The position numbers and the translations under genes are program-made. From positions 88,541,123-88,605,122 of the forward strand of contig OW240916.1 in the NCBI GenBank assembly GCA_933207985.1: a DNA stretch of 64,000 bases. Reading direction: 5' to 3'. This document shows, piece by piece, positions 53,408-64,000 of the stretch. The stretch is from Pelobates cultripes (lineage: Eukaryota > Chordata > Amphibia > Anura > Pelobatidae). Within the stretch, counting starts at the first letter, position 1, and every line of letters starts with the position of its first letter. A model generated the notes under the pieces. That model was not told where the DNA came from and did not search any database. It saw only the letters and a list, made by a program, of their open reading frames with translations.

Positions 53408-56400
53408 TTTTTAATTTGTTTCCTTTTTATTTCCATATAACAACAAAAAACAAAAACAAAAAAAACTGTTGCATTGAGGGTCGCAGCCCTACTTATTTCC
53501 AACTATAAAAACAGAATGCAGTTCAATGCATTACACATCACTTACGTTACATTACTTTACAGAACATTACAGTAGATTAACACACCTTTGGGGCATTTTT
53601 GTGGAACTTCCGTTCTGGTCTCAAAAAGCTATGACAATAATATAATTTATCTTATTCTGAGTCTTTTGTTCAGGGCTAGTTATTCAAACTCTCCACTCTC
53701 TCTATCCAATATTTACATAACTCCAAATTATTTTTTGGCATAAACATTAAAGCTTCCATCCTTAGTTGGTATAGAATTTGTATTTTTAATTGTTCAAATT
53801 CAAAAACACTTCCATTTTCGTGCAATAATTAATTTGGCTGTCGCCATAAAAAGTACATATATATATATATCTCCTTGAATTGTAGTGTTTGTAGGTTGAG
53901 TTGTAATAAAGTATTGTGTGGACCTCTAGGAATCTTTTTCCCTATTATACACTCTAATCCACTGAGGACCAAAAACCAGAACTCTTTGACTTTCTCACAC
54001 TCCCACCATGTATGCAAAAAAGATCCTTCATCCCTGTTACATCTCCAACAGATCGGAGAACTAGAGTTATACATTTTTGCCATTTTTGATGGGACCATAT
54101 ACCAACGGTTCAGCACTTTAAATACTACTTTTAAAATATTTAGGCAGTGAATAATTTTACTAGTTTGTGAAAACACTTGACCCCAATCTGTTTTTAAGAT
54201 TTTAACATTCAATTCTTTCTTCCGTTTTGAACATTTATATTTTTAGTAGGAGCTTCTATTTTTAACAGTGCATTCCTAGCTTTTGATGTGATTTGTCCTA
54301 CCTTGTCATTGTTTAATAATACGCTTATCATTTCTATACCCTCTGCAGGATTATAAAGAAGATATTGTTTAATAAAGTTTTTTATCTTCAAATAAGTAAA
54401 CCACTCTTTCTGAGATAAATGAAATTCCTGAGTTAACAACTCAAAAGACTTAATTTTATAATTTATCAATATTTGATTAATATATTTTATACCCTTTCTT
54501 AACCACTCTGCTATATCCAGATCCATCATCTGTGACATAATAACGGAAAGTTTAAAGTTTCTTAAAATTTTATTACCCAAACCGCTACTGTGTTTCAACT
54601 TGTTCATTTCAAACATTATCGATCTTAAACACATATTCGAAGCACTTGCTTTCTTAACCCTCTCATCTCCCTTGCTCATCCACACCAACTGGCTCAGATT
54701 TTCTATCTCGCTCATTTCTGTTTCGAGCATAAACCATCCCTCTTCTTTAGAGCTAAGTAATTGAGTTTTATTTAGATGAAAAAACATATTCAAAAGATAT
54801 GTATGATTCACATTTGGGAAATTTATTCCACCTTCTCGATTTTTCTGCATCAGTTGTTTTTTTATTGATTCTCTGTCTTTTTCCTTTCCATATAAAATTC
54901 ACGATATCTCTCTGTATCATATCTAGCCATGGTTGTGGCATTTTTAGGGGATCATACGGAAAAGGTAGGACCATTTGGGAAGCAGGTAAGCATTGATCAA
55001 ATTAATTCTCCCCCACCATGATAATTCAACATGTCTCCATTTCTTCAAGGAGTCATGGGTTAATCGAAAGGTATTTAAAACATTTATTTGCATAATTTCA
55101 GTAGGGTTTTCTGTGATTATAATGCCTAAGTATGGTAAGTGGTTTTTAGACCAATTAAATTTATAATGTTCTTCTAAATAAGATCTGCTATTTCTTGGTA
55201 TATTAATGACCAGATTTATGCACATTAATTTTATAATTTGAAGTTAAGCTATAATCCTCCACTTCTTTCATAAGTGCTTCTAATTGTTATGGGCAAATGC
55301 AAATATTACAAGTTTTAGAATAAAATGTTGTATTTCTTAAACTGTGTACTTTGTCTTTAAGAGATATTGCAAACTGACAAGGTGTTAGAAATGGAACATA
55401 TTGTTTTTCATAGATGTTTCTTTAAGCAATAACCTCAGTGCATAATATGTTTGCGCCATTTTGTCCCAGACAAAATATCCAAAAAGACAAAACTATTGCT
55501 TCCAAGACAATCCTTATTTTATATTGTATTCTCAATTATTTATATATGTTAAATAGAGGATCTCTTACTAACTATATAAAATTATGGCTAAGATATCTGT
55601 ATGGTTAGCCCTACTAAGTTCTATGCTTTAAGACATTATAGTGGTAAATAAGGGAACCACCTGCGGTTACATAATGATTTGACCGGGTCAGTTAGAGTCA
55701 ACATCAAATTATCTGCATACAAATTAAGCTTAAATTCTTTACTTTTATAACAAAATCCTTTTATTGATGGATTATTTCTGATGTTATTTGCAAAAATTTC
55801 TGTTGTCATAATGTACAAGATTGGAGATAACGGGCAACCCTGCCTGGTCCCGTTATGTAATGTAAACCAGTCTGCACATATGTTTGGGGCCACCGTTCTT
55901 GCCGTGGGACTCTCATATAGCACTAGGATTGCCCTTAACATCCAACCCCAAATACCAAATATCTCCAAAGTCTTTCCCAAGAACTCCCAACTGACCCTAT
56001 CAAATGCTTTCTCTGCGTCAACCGCTAAGAAAAGCAAAGGGGTTTTATTTTTATTGGCAGCGTCCAATATGTCTATAAAACGTCTAGTATTATCAACTGC
56101 TGCCCGCCCAGGTACAAAACCAATTTGGTCCTTGTTTATGATACTATTTAATACCTCTTTAAGTCTGTTTGCTAGAATTGCAGACATTTTTTTACATCAG
56201 TATTTATCAAGGATATTGGTCTCTAACTTTCCACTTTTGTTGGATCTTTATCTTGCTTTGGGATTGGTAGAATGTTAGCTTTCAGTATTTCTGTAGGAAA
56301 TCTGCCTATCGAGATGATATTATTAAATATATTAGTCATATGGCTATTAATCAGGTCTGCAAAAGATTTATAAAACAGATTTGAAAAGCCATCAGACCCT

Positions 56401-57969
56401 GAGGTTTTCTTAGATTTAAGTTTAAGTATTTCTTCCTCTACTTCTTGTACAGTTATGGGAGCATTCAAATGGTTACTTTGTTCGATCGATATATTAGGAG
56501 TTTCATTATTTGCCAAATATTCATCACCTATATTTTTAGGGGTTGAAAGATTATACAGTTTTCCATAATACTTATTAAACCATTCTCCTATCTCCTTAGA
56601 TTTAAATATTCCCCTTCCTCATCCACCAATTTCACTATTTTACTTGCCACCAACTTATCTCTTAATTTTTTTGTCAGTATCCTGTCTGCACAATTTCCTT
56701 TAATATAATACTTACATTTTAATTTATTCAAGATTTTTGCATTTTTTTCCAGGAGTTTGTGATTAATTTGGTTCTGTAACTTTTGTAAAGTATCTGAGTT
56801 TTCTCTGGTGGACATTTGTTTATTTTTATTAGAAGCTTTTACAAATTCCGATTGTAAAGATACCATTGATGCATTATTTTCCAAATTAAATTTTGCCTGC
56901 ATACTAATTATATTCCCTCTCATAGTGAATTTAAAAGCACACCAATTATTTGAGTATGAGGTGACTTTGGGGTTGTTCTCTATAAAGACATATCTGATTT
57001 TCTGCTTAAAGGGACACTATAGTCACCAGAACAACTACAGCTTATTGAATTTGTTCTGGTGAGTAGAATCATTACCTTCAGGCTTTTTGCTGTAAACACT
57101 GTCTTTTCAGAGAAAATGCAGTGTTTACATTAAAGCCTAGTGATAACTTCACAGGCCACTACTTGGCTGTTAGAGATCATTCCTGGGTCATGGCTGCCTA
57201 AAATACATCCAAACATTCAGCATCTCCTCCCTCTACATGCAGACCCTGAACTTTCCTCATAGAGATTTATTGATTCAATTCATCTCTATGAGGAGATGCT
57301 GATTGGCCAGGGCTGTGTTTGAATCATGCTGGCTCTGCCCTTGATCTGCCTCTTTGTCAGTCTCAGCCAATCCTATGGGGAAGCACTGGGATTGGATCAG
57401 GCTACCACTTCTGATGATGTCAGCAGTCTGCTTGTTTCTGCAGCTTCTGGCTTGAATACAGTAAGATGTTGCTATATTTATAGAGGCATGAGGGGCCCAG
57501 GGGGGCTAGATGGTGGTTTTAACACTATAGGGTCACGAATATATGTTTGTGTTCCTGACCCTATAGTGATCCTTTAAATATTTCGAGATAAGACTTCGTC
57601 CGTAACAAATAGTCATTAATCCACTAGGAGTCTCTATTAATTTTATCCCATTGATTTTTCATTGACCACATATTTATACTGTGGTCTGACCAGGAATTAT
57701 CTAAGATCTTAATATCTATTAAGTTTTCCAAAGCGGCTAAATTACCCCAGATCATATCAATCCGAGAATAAGTGAGATGAACTTTAGAAAAAAAAGTAAA
57801 ATCAGACTACCCAGACTACCCAGGATGTAGAGTTCTTTTTTACATTTTTTTAGGATCCAGCACACAATGAAAATCTCCTGCAATCAGACATATACCTATT
57901 ATATTTGTTTCAACCAATTCCAAGATTTTTTTCAAAGTTAAGACTGGAGATTAAGACTGGAGATTCATT
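53408..57969 (-). pseudogene. 5'-truncated L1-type LINE inserted in the L2 element
   Basis: Flanked by 'taaactactttc' at 53396-53407 and 57970-57981. On the minus strand the order is endonuclease ('AGDFHCVLDP' near 57870, 'RIDMIWGNL', 'SWSDHSINMWS' near 57685), linker (56923-56588), RT and C-terminal zinc knuckle. RT blocks are 'NKDQIGFVPGRAAVDNTRR' (56120), 'LAVDAEKAFDRVSWEFL' and 'NGTRQGCPLSPILY' (55830). The catalytic box is 'YADN' (55708-55719) in place of YADD. The knuckle reads 'CWRCNRDEGSFLHTWWEC' (about 53995-54050). The element starts inside the endonuclease, a typical 5' truncation, next to a short 'agactggagatt' duplication at 57944-57968. Many stops: inactive. Confidence 0.88.
57006..57577. 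mobile_element. T2/Kolobok-like MITE inside the L1
   Basis: TTAA at 57006-57009 and 57574-57577. It starts AGGGACACTATAGTCACC and ends GACCCTATAGTGATCCT. It separates the L1 endonuclease from the L1 linker, whose sequence otherwise continues. Confidence 0.88.
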
Positions 57970-59585
57970 TAAACTACTTTCAATTACTTCCTCCCTCGGG
58001 CTATCACAGTGGGCTAATTCTCCCACCCATGCAGCTGGCAATACCCTCGACCTCGTTTTCTCCTATGCATGTACAGTATCTAATATCTGCAACACTCCAT
58101 TTCCTCTCTCTGATCATAACCTCTTATCATTTGCTCTCAAGTATCCCCAAACCCAATAACCTCAGACTAACCCCCCTCAACTTAGTAGGAACCTTAATTC
58201 TATTGACCTCCAGCAGCCGTCAGCTGATATTGATTCACAACTGCTATCCATCCCTTACCTCTCCTGTCCCTCACTGGCCATCTCCACATATAACACTACC
58301 CTCTCCTCTGCCTTGAACGCTGCAGCCCCGCTCCAAACATACACCTCAAGGAGAACACGCCCACAACCGTGACATACTAAATCAACACACTACCTGCAAA
58401 GATGCTCCTGTTGTGCTGAATGCTCGTGGAGAAACTCTTGCACCCAGGCAGACTATCTCCATTATAGATTCATATTGTGTACATATAGCGCAGCCCTTGC
58501 CCTTGCCCTTGCCCTCACCAAACAGTCATACTTTTCCGCTCTCATTAGTTCATGCTCCCGCAATCACAGGCATCTCTTTGACACCTTTGACTCTCTTCTT
58601 CGCCCTGCTGTAGCCACTCCCCAAACTAATTTTACACCCTATAGCTTTGCATGTACTTTACCGACAAGATTGAACAGCTAAGTAAAGAATTCTTCCCACC
58701 TTGCCGTTCTCTTTCTCAGCCACATGTTGATCATTCATTTCCTACCCTTCAGACTTTTTCCCCAGCTACTGAACAAGATGTGGCTGCGCTTCTCCTTTCC
58801 TCTTGCCCCACCAATTGCCTGCTCGACCCTGTCCCATCTCACCTTATCAGATCTCTCTCCCCCTGTCTTGTGTCTTCCTTAACACACATCTTCAACTGCT
58901 CTCTCTCTTCTGGCATTGTCCCTGCTGACCTTAAACATGCCACTGTAGTACCTATCCTGAAATAAACATCTCTTGACCCGTCCTCCTCCTCTAACTATCG
59001 TCCCATATCCCTTCTCCCTTTTTCCTCAAAGCTTCTGGAAAGACTTGCCTCACTTCCTCAATTCCAACTCTTCCCTTGACCTTCTTTAATCTGGCTTCTG
59101 CCCTCTCCACTCTACTGAGACTGCTCTTATCAAAGTTACTAACAACCTAATCGCAGCTAAATCCAAAGGCCACTACTCCATACTAATTATTCTTGACCTC
59201 TCTGCATGCTCTCCTTCTTCAAACTCTTCCATCACTCAGCCTATGTGACTCTGTCCTCTCTTGGTTTTCCTCTTATCTCTCCTAACACTCACTCAGTGTC
59301 TCCTTTTCTCATGATACCTCCTCTCCTCATCCTGTCTCGGTTTGTGTCCTCCAAGGCTCTGTCCTTGGTCCCCTTCTAGTTTCTCTTTAAACTGCCTCTC
59401 TTGGCAAACTTATTACCTCATTTGGATTCCACTACCACCTGTATGCTGATGACACCAAGATATATCTCTCCTCCCTGGACCTCTCCCCTGCCATCCTGCA
59501 ACGTGTCACTGCTTGCCTTTCTTCCATCTCTGACTGGATGTCCTCCCGCTTTCTGAAACTCAATCTCTCTAAAACTGAGCTCCTA

Positions 59586-59617
59586 GGCTGCCTAGTTCGC
59601 CTTATAGGAAGCGCCGG

Positions 59618-59650
<33 letters not shown>
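59586..59650. mobile_element. hAT end followed by (TA)n
   Basis: 'taggctgcctagttcgcctt' and 'aagcgccggccct' are the inverted form of the 'cagggccagcgc...aaggcgac' terminus at 42820. A TA tract starts at about 59621. Confidence 0.55.
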
Positions 59651-59652
<2 letters not shown>

Positions 59653-60785
59653 ATTGTGTATATTTAACATACTTGTTGTTTTAATTAAATCATGTGTGTA
59701 AAATGTTCAATAAACATGGATATACTAACAGAAAAAACATTCCCCCCCCCCCTTGTGTTTTTTCCATCCCCCCCCGCCCCCCCTTTTTGTTTTGTTCTAT
59801 GTATTGCCATGTACTATAGTCATTGCTGATGCCCAGGAGTAGTAAAAGTTTGAGCACGGGACTTATTTTTGTATGAATATACAAAAACTGCATTTTATTA
59901 TTAAAGATAGATGCTCCCAGACCCTGTGCCTCAAATACCCAGGTGTTTCAAAGAGGGCACATATTTGTTTACATAAGATGTAATCATTGTATGTTGCTGC
60001 ATTTTAAATTAACAAGTAAATTCAAATAATTAATTACAATATATTATATGCACAAACTAAGTGATGTTGACTGTGGATAGTGTGAGAAGGAGGTAAGGAA
60101 GATATGAACATAAGTGGTCTTCTTGAAATTTTGTTAGCGCCAATAATTCTATTCCTCTTCATTTGCATCACTCCTAGTGATTGTGTCACGTTTGAGTAAA
60201 ATTGTCTGAGAACTGTGATATGCATATATTATAGGTTTTAATATTATATCATAAACAGGTGTGTTTATACTTTAGATTGAGGACTGTTATTCTCTAAGCA
60301 TTGTGCCGTCTGGAATTCAGTTCCATTAGTGCTACACATATGGGATTTCAACATGCCCACAATTAAAAATGTCATCCTAAATCTAAGTAAACTCATTAAT
60401 TGTATAAGAGTTAGTGCCAAAAGCTTGTCAGTAATTCTGTCAAGAGAGAAAATGTGACTTTTCCTGTGTATGAAAATATCAAACTAATTTAGATGCTATT
60501 TAATCTAGTCTTTGCATTGAATACAATTAATTTAGGAAGTCAGGGAAATTAATAACACTCACCAGTGAAAAGAATCCTGTAAAACTGATTCTGACATCAA
60601 TAAATGCATTTTAATTTCCTATCTTAATCAACCTATCAATATTTTTCATTAGTTGAATTACGTTTTTTTTTTTTAAATGTGTTTTACTAGTTGTTTGGAT
60701 GAATTTAAATTGAAACCACATCCTCTTTGGTAAAAAAGAATTGGTTGATACCCTGGTACAAATCCGCGTTGTATAAATAATTGAA
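59651..60785. other. No gene seen
   Basis: AT-rich, with C tracts at about 59741-59785. 'cacatatgggatttcaacatg' at 60337 resembles the start of the LTR at 32369 and may be a remnant. Confidence 0.35.
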
Positions 60786-60980
60786 CGGTGAGTGTGCACT
60801 CCACGGGATTTGTGCAATCACTTTGTTATTTAAAATAATTAAAAAAACAAACATATACAGCGTCCCAATCAACGTTTCGACCCCAGTAGGGTCTTTCTCA
60901 AGATACTACTGGGGTTGAAACGCTGAATAAAATAACAAAGTAACTGCACAAATCCTGTGGAGTGCACCCTAACCTTTCAA
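60786..60980. repeat. Fold-back repeat with 'aacgtttcgacccca' arms
   Basis: 'gtgcactccacgggatttgt' and 'aacgtttcgaccccagtag' on the left pair with 'ctactggggttgaaacg' and 'acaaatcctgtggagtgcac' on the right. It is similar in build to the inverted repeat at 10640-10855. Confidence 0.78.
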
Positions 60981-60982
60981 AC

Positions 60983-60985
<3 letters not shown>

Positions 60986-61017
<32 letters not shown>

Positions 61018-61050
61018 CATACATACATATACACACACACACACACACAA
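60986..61050. repeat. Compound TA/CATA/CA microsatellite
   Basis: TA tract, then 'cataca' units, then a CA tract. Confidence 0.9.
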
Positions 61051-62465
61051 GATCCAGCTCACTCATTCATCCACTAAACAGCCACTTCAAAGCTCAAAGA
61101 TTTTATTAGTTTTTTTATAACACCTAATCAAAAATAATGGTGGTTTAGTTACAGTATATGATCATACAATGCATAAGTCTGGCAAAACATCAATGTACTC
61201 CATCTTTGACAGGTCCTACTCTATCAGGTTAATGTCTGCTCTTATTAGATTAACCCAGTTACTTGAGGAAACAAAATTCCATCTGGGGCTCTCTGCAGTA
61301 CAAGGCTAAATTGGGCCCTGGAATGAGGCACCTGTGACAGGGAGGAGTGAAAAACAAAGGAGTTGGCCTTACTCCCAAATATATATATATATGAAAGGAA
61401 TGGAATGATCCCCACTCTTGAATATATGTGCAGAATCCACTCTTGGTTATAAGCAGATAAATCCCTCACCATAGGTATAAAAACAGAAAATAAAATATAG
61501 TGCTGTAGAATATTGGATATTCTATGTTTCTATTGATTATTTATGGATGTTTCGATTGACATAAGTAACAGATGGTATAAGTCACAAGGCTTTCTTTGTA
61601 TGAGAAGTCTGGAATGTGGATTGAGGGTCTTGTCCTTATATGGCTATAGTTATACTTTGATGTCAGTATGGGCACATCTATATTGTAACTTAAAGGGACA
61701 CAAGGTCTCTCTCTCTCTCGATGTAATGATGTAACTCTCCCTTCAGAAGTCCAGGAATTACCATCTGCTGTTGAACATCCATGATCATGTAACATCCTTT
61801 GTTGGTTTATTATGTATCAGTAATTAAGAATAAACCTGAAGAAACCGTAAGTCAGATTGCATATTAGTACTTTTCATGTCGCGAGCCTTTGACCCTAGAA
61901 GACTATATATACAAAAGATGTAAATATCAATCAACTGAAGAAACAAAGAATTTATTATAAGTGCACACGGTATGTTTAAAAATATATAAAATAATAGGAG
62001 ATGTACTGACTTTTTTGAAAGCAAAAGGATGGTTTTGTTCAATCCAAAATGCGTGGGTGGTATATTCCCCACCAAGGAAAATGATGTTCCACAGTCAGAG
62101 CAACCAGGAAGGTCCAAAGGTTATAACAGAATATAAACTTTATTATAACATTAGTTTCACCTAATGTGAAGGCGTTTTCAAGCACATTACAGATACTGGG
62201 GATCTTCACTGTTTATATACCTAAGTACATATGTGAGAAATTTGAAAATAATGGTCACACAATGTCATAGGTCATGTGGCCGTGTTTTAATTACCCTCAT
62301 TACAAGTTAAAGAGGTTAACAGACAGTGTAATATATAAAGGAGAAATTGGGCACCTTAAGAAATACTAAAAACAATAACAATTAGGTTTATATCATAGGT
62401 AATGATGTAAAAAGACTGGTGAGATGTCGAAAAATGGCAGCCTCACAGAGTATATGGCGTGAAAG
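61051..62465. other. No gene seen
   Basis: AT-rich sequence. Near 62120-62200 phrases like 'aaactttattataacattag' and 'gcgttttcaagcacatta' suggest a decayed repeat of the fold-back class. No protein motif found. Confidence 0.35.
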
Positions 62466-62470
62466 AGCCT

Positions 62471-62757
62471 TTAGTTCCGAAACTCTTCTCCCTGAAGCAA
62501 AGGCAGGTAAGGGGAGATTGAATCCAATGGCTTAAAAGGAGGAGGGTTTAAGGCCTTCAATACTAAAGGGAGATCCCATTGAGAATAAACAGGCTTGATA
62601 GATGGATGGATTTTAAGCACTGCTGTTAAAAATCTGGACACGTCCATATCCAAAGCCCATTTATGATTAGTCAGAGCAGATAAAGCATATACCTGTACCT
62701 TGAGGGTATTGTAGCTTAGTCCTTCATCTATGCCTGTCTGAAGAAATCCTTAGTGCA
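62471..62757 (-). pseudogene. DIRS-type tyrosine recombinase, N-terminal part
   Basis: The minus-strand frame reads 'GIDEGLSYNTLKVQVYALSA', then 'VSRFLTAVLKIHP' and 'YSQWDLPLVLKALN', and ends 'PPPFKPLDSISPYLPLL' before a stop. These match the core-binding and early catalytic region of DIRS1 recombinases, including the W-D-L-x-L-V-L-x-A-L signature. The catalytic Arg, His and Tyr motifs are not present. It lies about 60 bases after the end of the gag-like segment, without reverse transcriptase between them. Confidence 0.7.
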
Positions 62758-62819
62758 TAGATTATGGACATTTAAGTCTTTGAATGATGCCTAGGCTAAA
62801 AATGCATCCCCATACCCAA

Positions 62820-64000
62820 TAGTACATAAAAAAGAACATTTACAGGATTGCGTTACGACAGTCTGGGAAAAGCCTTGCTCTTTAACTTTTCCCTCAGATA
62901 TAGTGATAGAGGATCTGGATGGAATACAGGACCTTGAGTTTGAAGAGATGGACTTTGGAGGCTCAGAAGCAGAGGAAACCATGGTCTATTCTCTATTGTC
63001 TTGAAAAGCACAATAATCCATGGATCTTCTGACTCTGAAAGATCTCTTAGGTCTGCGATCTTGGGATAAAAAGGCTTTTCTTCCTCTACCGCTCTTTTGA
63101 AGCACTGATCTAGATGCTTACCAATAAGCATTTCACCTTGAAACAGCAGTGAGCAGAGGTTGCTCTTAGATTATGCATTTGCAGTCCATGACATAAGCCT
63201 ATTCATGGCTGAGCTAATATTCATAGCTAAAATTTTGACCATGTGAGCAGGAGCTTCAGAAGTAAAGTCCACAGCCAGGTTAATGTCCTGAAGACTGGCA
63301 ATAATAGAGACTACTCCTGCCATCTTTAATATTGTGTTCAGTATCCTCTATCCATAGTTTTAGAGCATGAGACACAGAAGTGTGGGCTACAATTTGATGG
63401 AAACTAGTACCTGCTGCAACATAGGTCTTGGCTATATTAAGATCCATTCTAGGAGCTATAGAGTCTCCAAGGGAACCAGCATTATCAACCGGCAAAGTTG
63501 TGTGCTTTGCCAATCTAACTATAGGGACAGAATCAGCAGCATCTGAAGCTTCAAAGGGATATAGATGATAATCCTTCCTTAATGAAAAAGCTTTTTATCT
63601 ATCTTTGTCCATTCATCTAGGATGAGATCCTTAATAGTTGTATGAAGAGGACCGGAAACTCTTTTTCTCCTGAGGTCAGAAAAGTACGTACTGGAGGATG
63701 GTTACTCTTTTACTAACGCTTTCATGTTCAGAAATTGCTATACCATAGAAATGAGGCGATCCACACTAGCTAGATCTAGAGAATAGGAAGTTGCACTTTT
63801 TACTCTGAAGAAAAGGCTTCTTGATATGATTCAGCTTCTATAGCTGTATCTGATGACACATCTGGATCCTGGTATCTGGGTCTTTTGCATGTTTTCTGAC
63901 CTCTTTTATGCCCTGTGAAACCACTTGTTTGATGTAATACATGATGCTCATTGTAGGAGTGGATGGGCTTGATGCTGTTATAAGGCAAGCTGCACAGTGA
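62820..64000 (-). pseudogene. DIRS gag-like fragment
   Basis: Entering from the window edge on the minus strand: an acidic and Ser-rich start ('DPDVSSDTAIEAESYQEAF'), then 'LPVDNAGSLGDSIAPRMD', 'LNIAKTYVAAGTSFHQIVAH' and 'SHALKLWIEDTEHNIKDG'. Further down come 'MNRLMSWTANA' and 'LCSLLFQGEMLIGKHLDQCF', ending near 'KSKAFPRLS'. This succession fits the gag protein of vertebrate DIRS1 elements. Several stops and frameshifts occur. The 5' part lies outside the window. Confidence 0.6.

Larger units (their letters stand above)
53205..59585 (+). pseudogene. L2 LINE pseudogene, split by an L1 insertion
   Basis: Part 1 (53205-53407) encodes 'VIYSPPGSPLLFLDHFAAW' and 'ILGDFNIPI' of the endonuclease. 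Part 2 resumes at 57970 with 'SLGLSQWANSPTHAAG', 'NTLDLVFS' and 'PLSDHNLLSF'. It continues with 'TDKIEQLSKEFFP' (about 58660) and the RT entry 'LLDPVPSHLIRSLSP' to 'GIVPADLKHATVVPILK', and further on '[16 protein letters not shown]' (about 59435-59485), which keeps the catalytic Asp pair. Stops and frameshifts are scattered. With one copy of the 12-base target duplication removed, the frame reads straight across the junction. Confidence 0.85.

Overview
This is eukaryotic repeat-dominated DNA, most likely from a frog (anuran amphibian). The call rests on the mixture of elements: T2/Kolobok-like MITEs flanked by TTAA, L2, CR1 and L1/Tx1 LINE pieces, tyrosine-recombinase retroelements of both Ngaro and DIRS type, Ty1/copia, several related LTR families, hAT and Tc1 DNA transposons, and one vertebrate gene fragment (GRHPR exons 4 and 5). 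No complete host gene, tRNA, rRNA or CRISPR was seen. Two runs of exactly 100 N (11768-11867, 43858-43957) are assembly gaps.

Layout. 1-8.8 kb: a LINE reverse-transcriptase fragment, then a copia pol pseudogene whose two collinear halves (about 2.0-2.25 and 5.15-6.0 kb) flank a 2.9 kb block carrying GRHPR exons 4 and 5; a purine minisatellite and a T2 MITE follow. 8.9-10.5 kb: the 3' end of an Ngaro-type element with recombinase C-terminus, SGNH hydrolase and split direct repeats. 10.5-11.8 kb: a hAT end, a large inverted repeat in TA microsatellites and a CR1 3' end. 15.5-16.9 kb: an L2 pseudogene. 20.2-23.6 kb: a complete but pol-less LTR retrotransposon with 5-bp target duplication and a tRNA-Leu primer site. 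24.1-27.5 kb: L1 and LTR pieces, one split by a nearly intact DD37E Tc1 transposon. 29.9-36.4 kb: a hAT MITE, a solo LTR, other LTR pieces and a three-copy tandem repeat. 36.9-43.2 kb: a T2 MITE split by a 5.85 kb hAT element with a decayed transposase. 43.5-46.4 kb: a TG-rich minisatellite, hairpins, a 100-bp hAT miniature and an L2 piece. 48.3-52.2 kb: a hAT MITE and two T2 elements sharing one TTAA. 53.2-59.6 kb: an L2 split by an L1 that is itself split by a T2 MITE. 62.5-64 kb: DIRS gag joined to recombinase.

The elements do not form a pathway. Their value is as a layered insertion record: at least four insertions can be proved from target-site duplications plus a sequence that becomes continuous again when the insert is removed. 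Family names come from recognised protein motifs and termini, not database searches. Percent identities were not computed.
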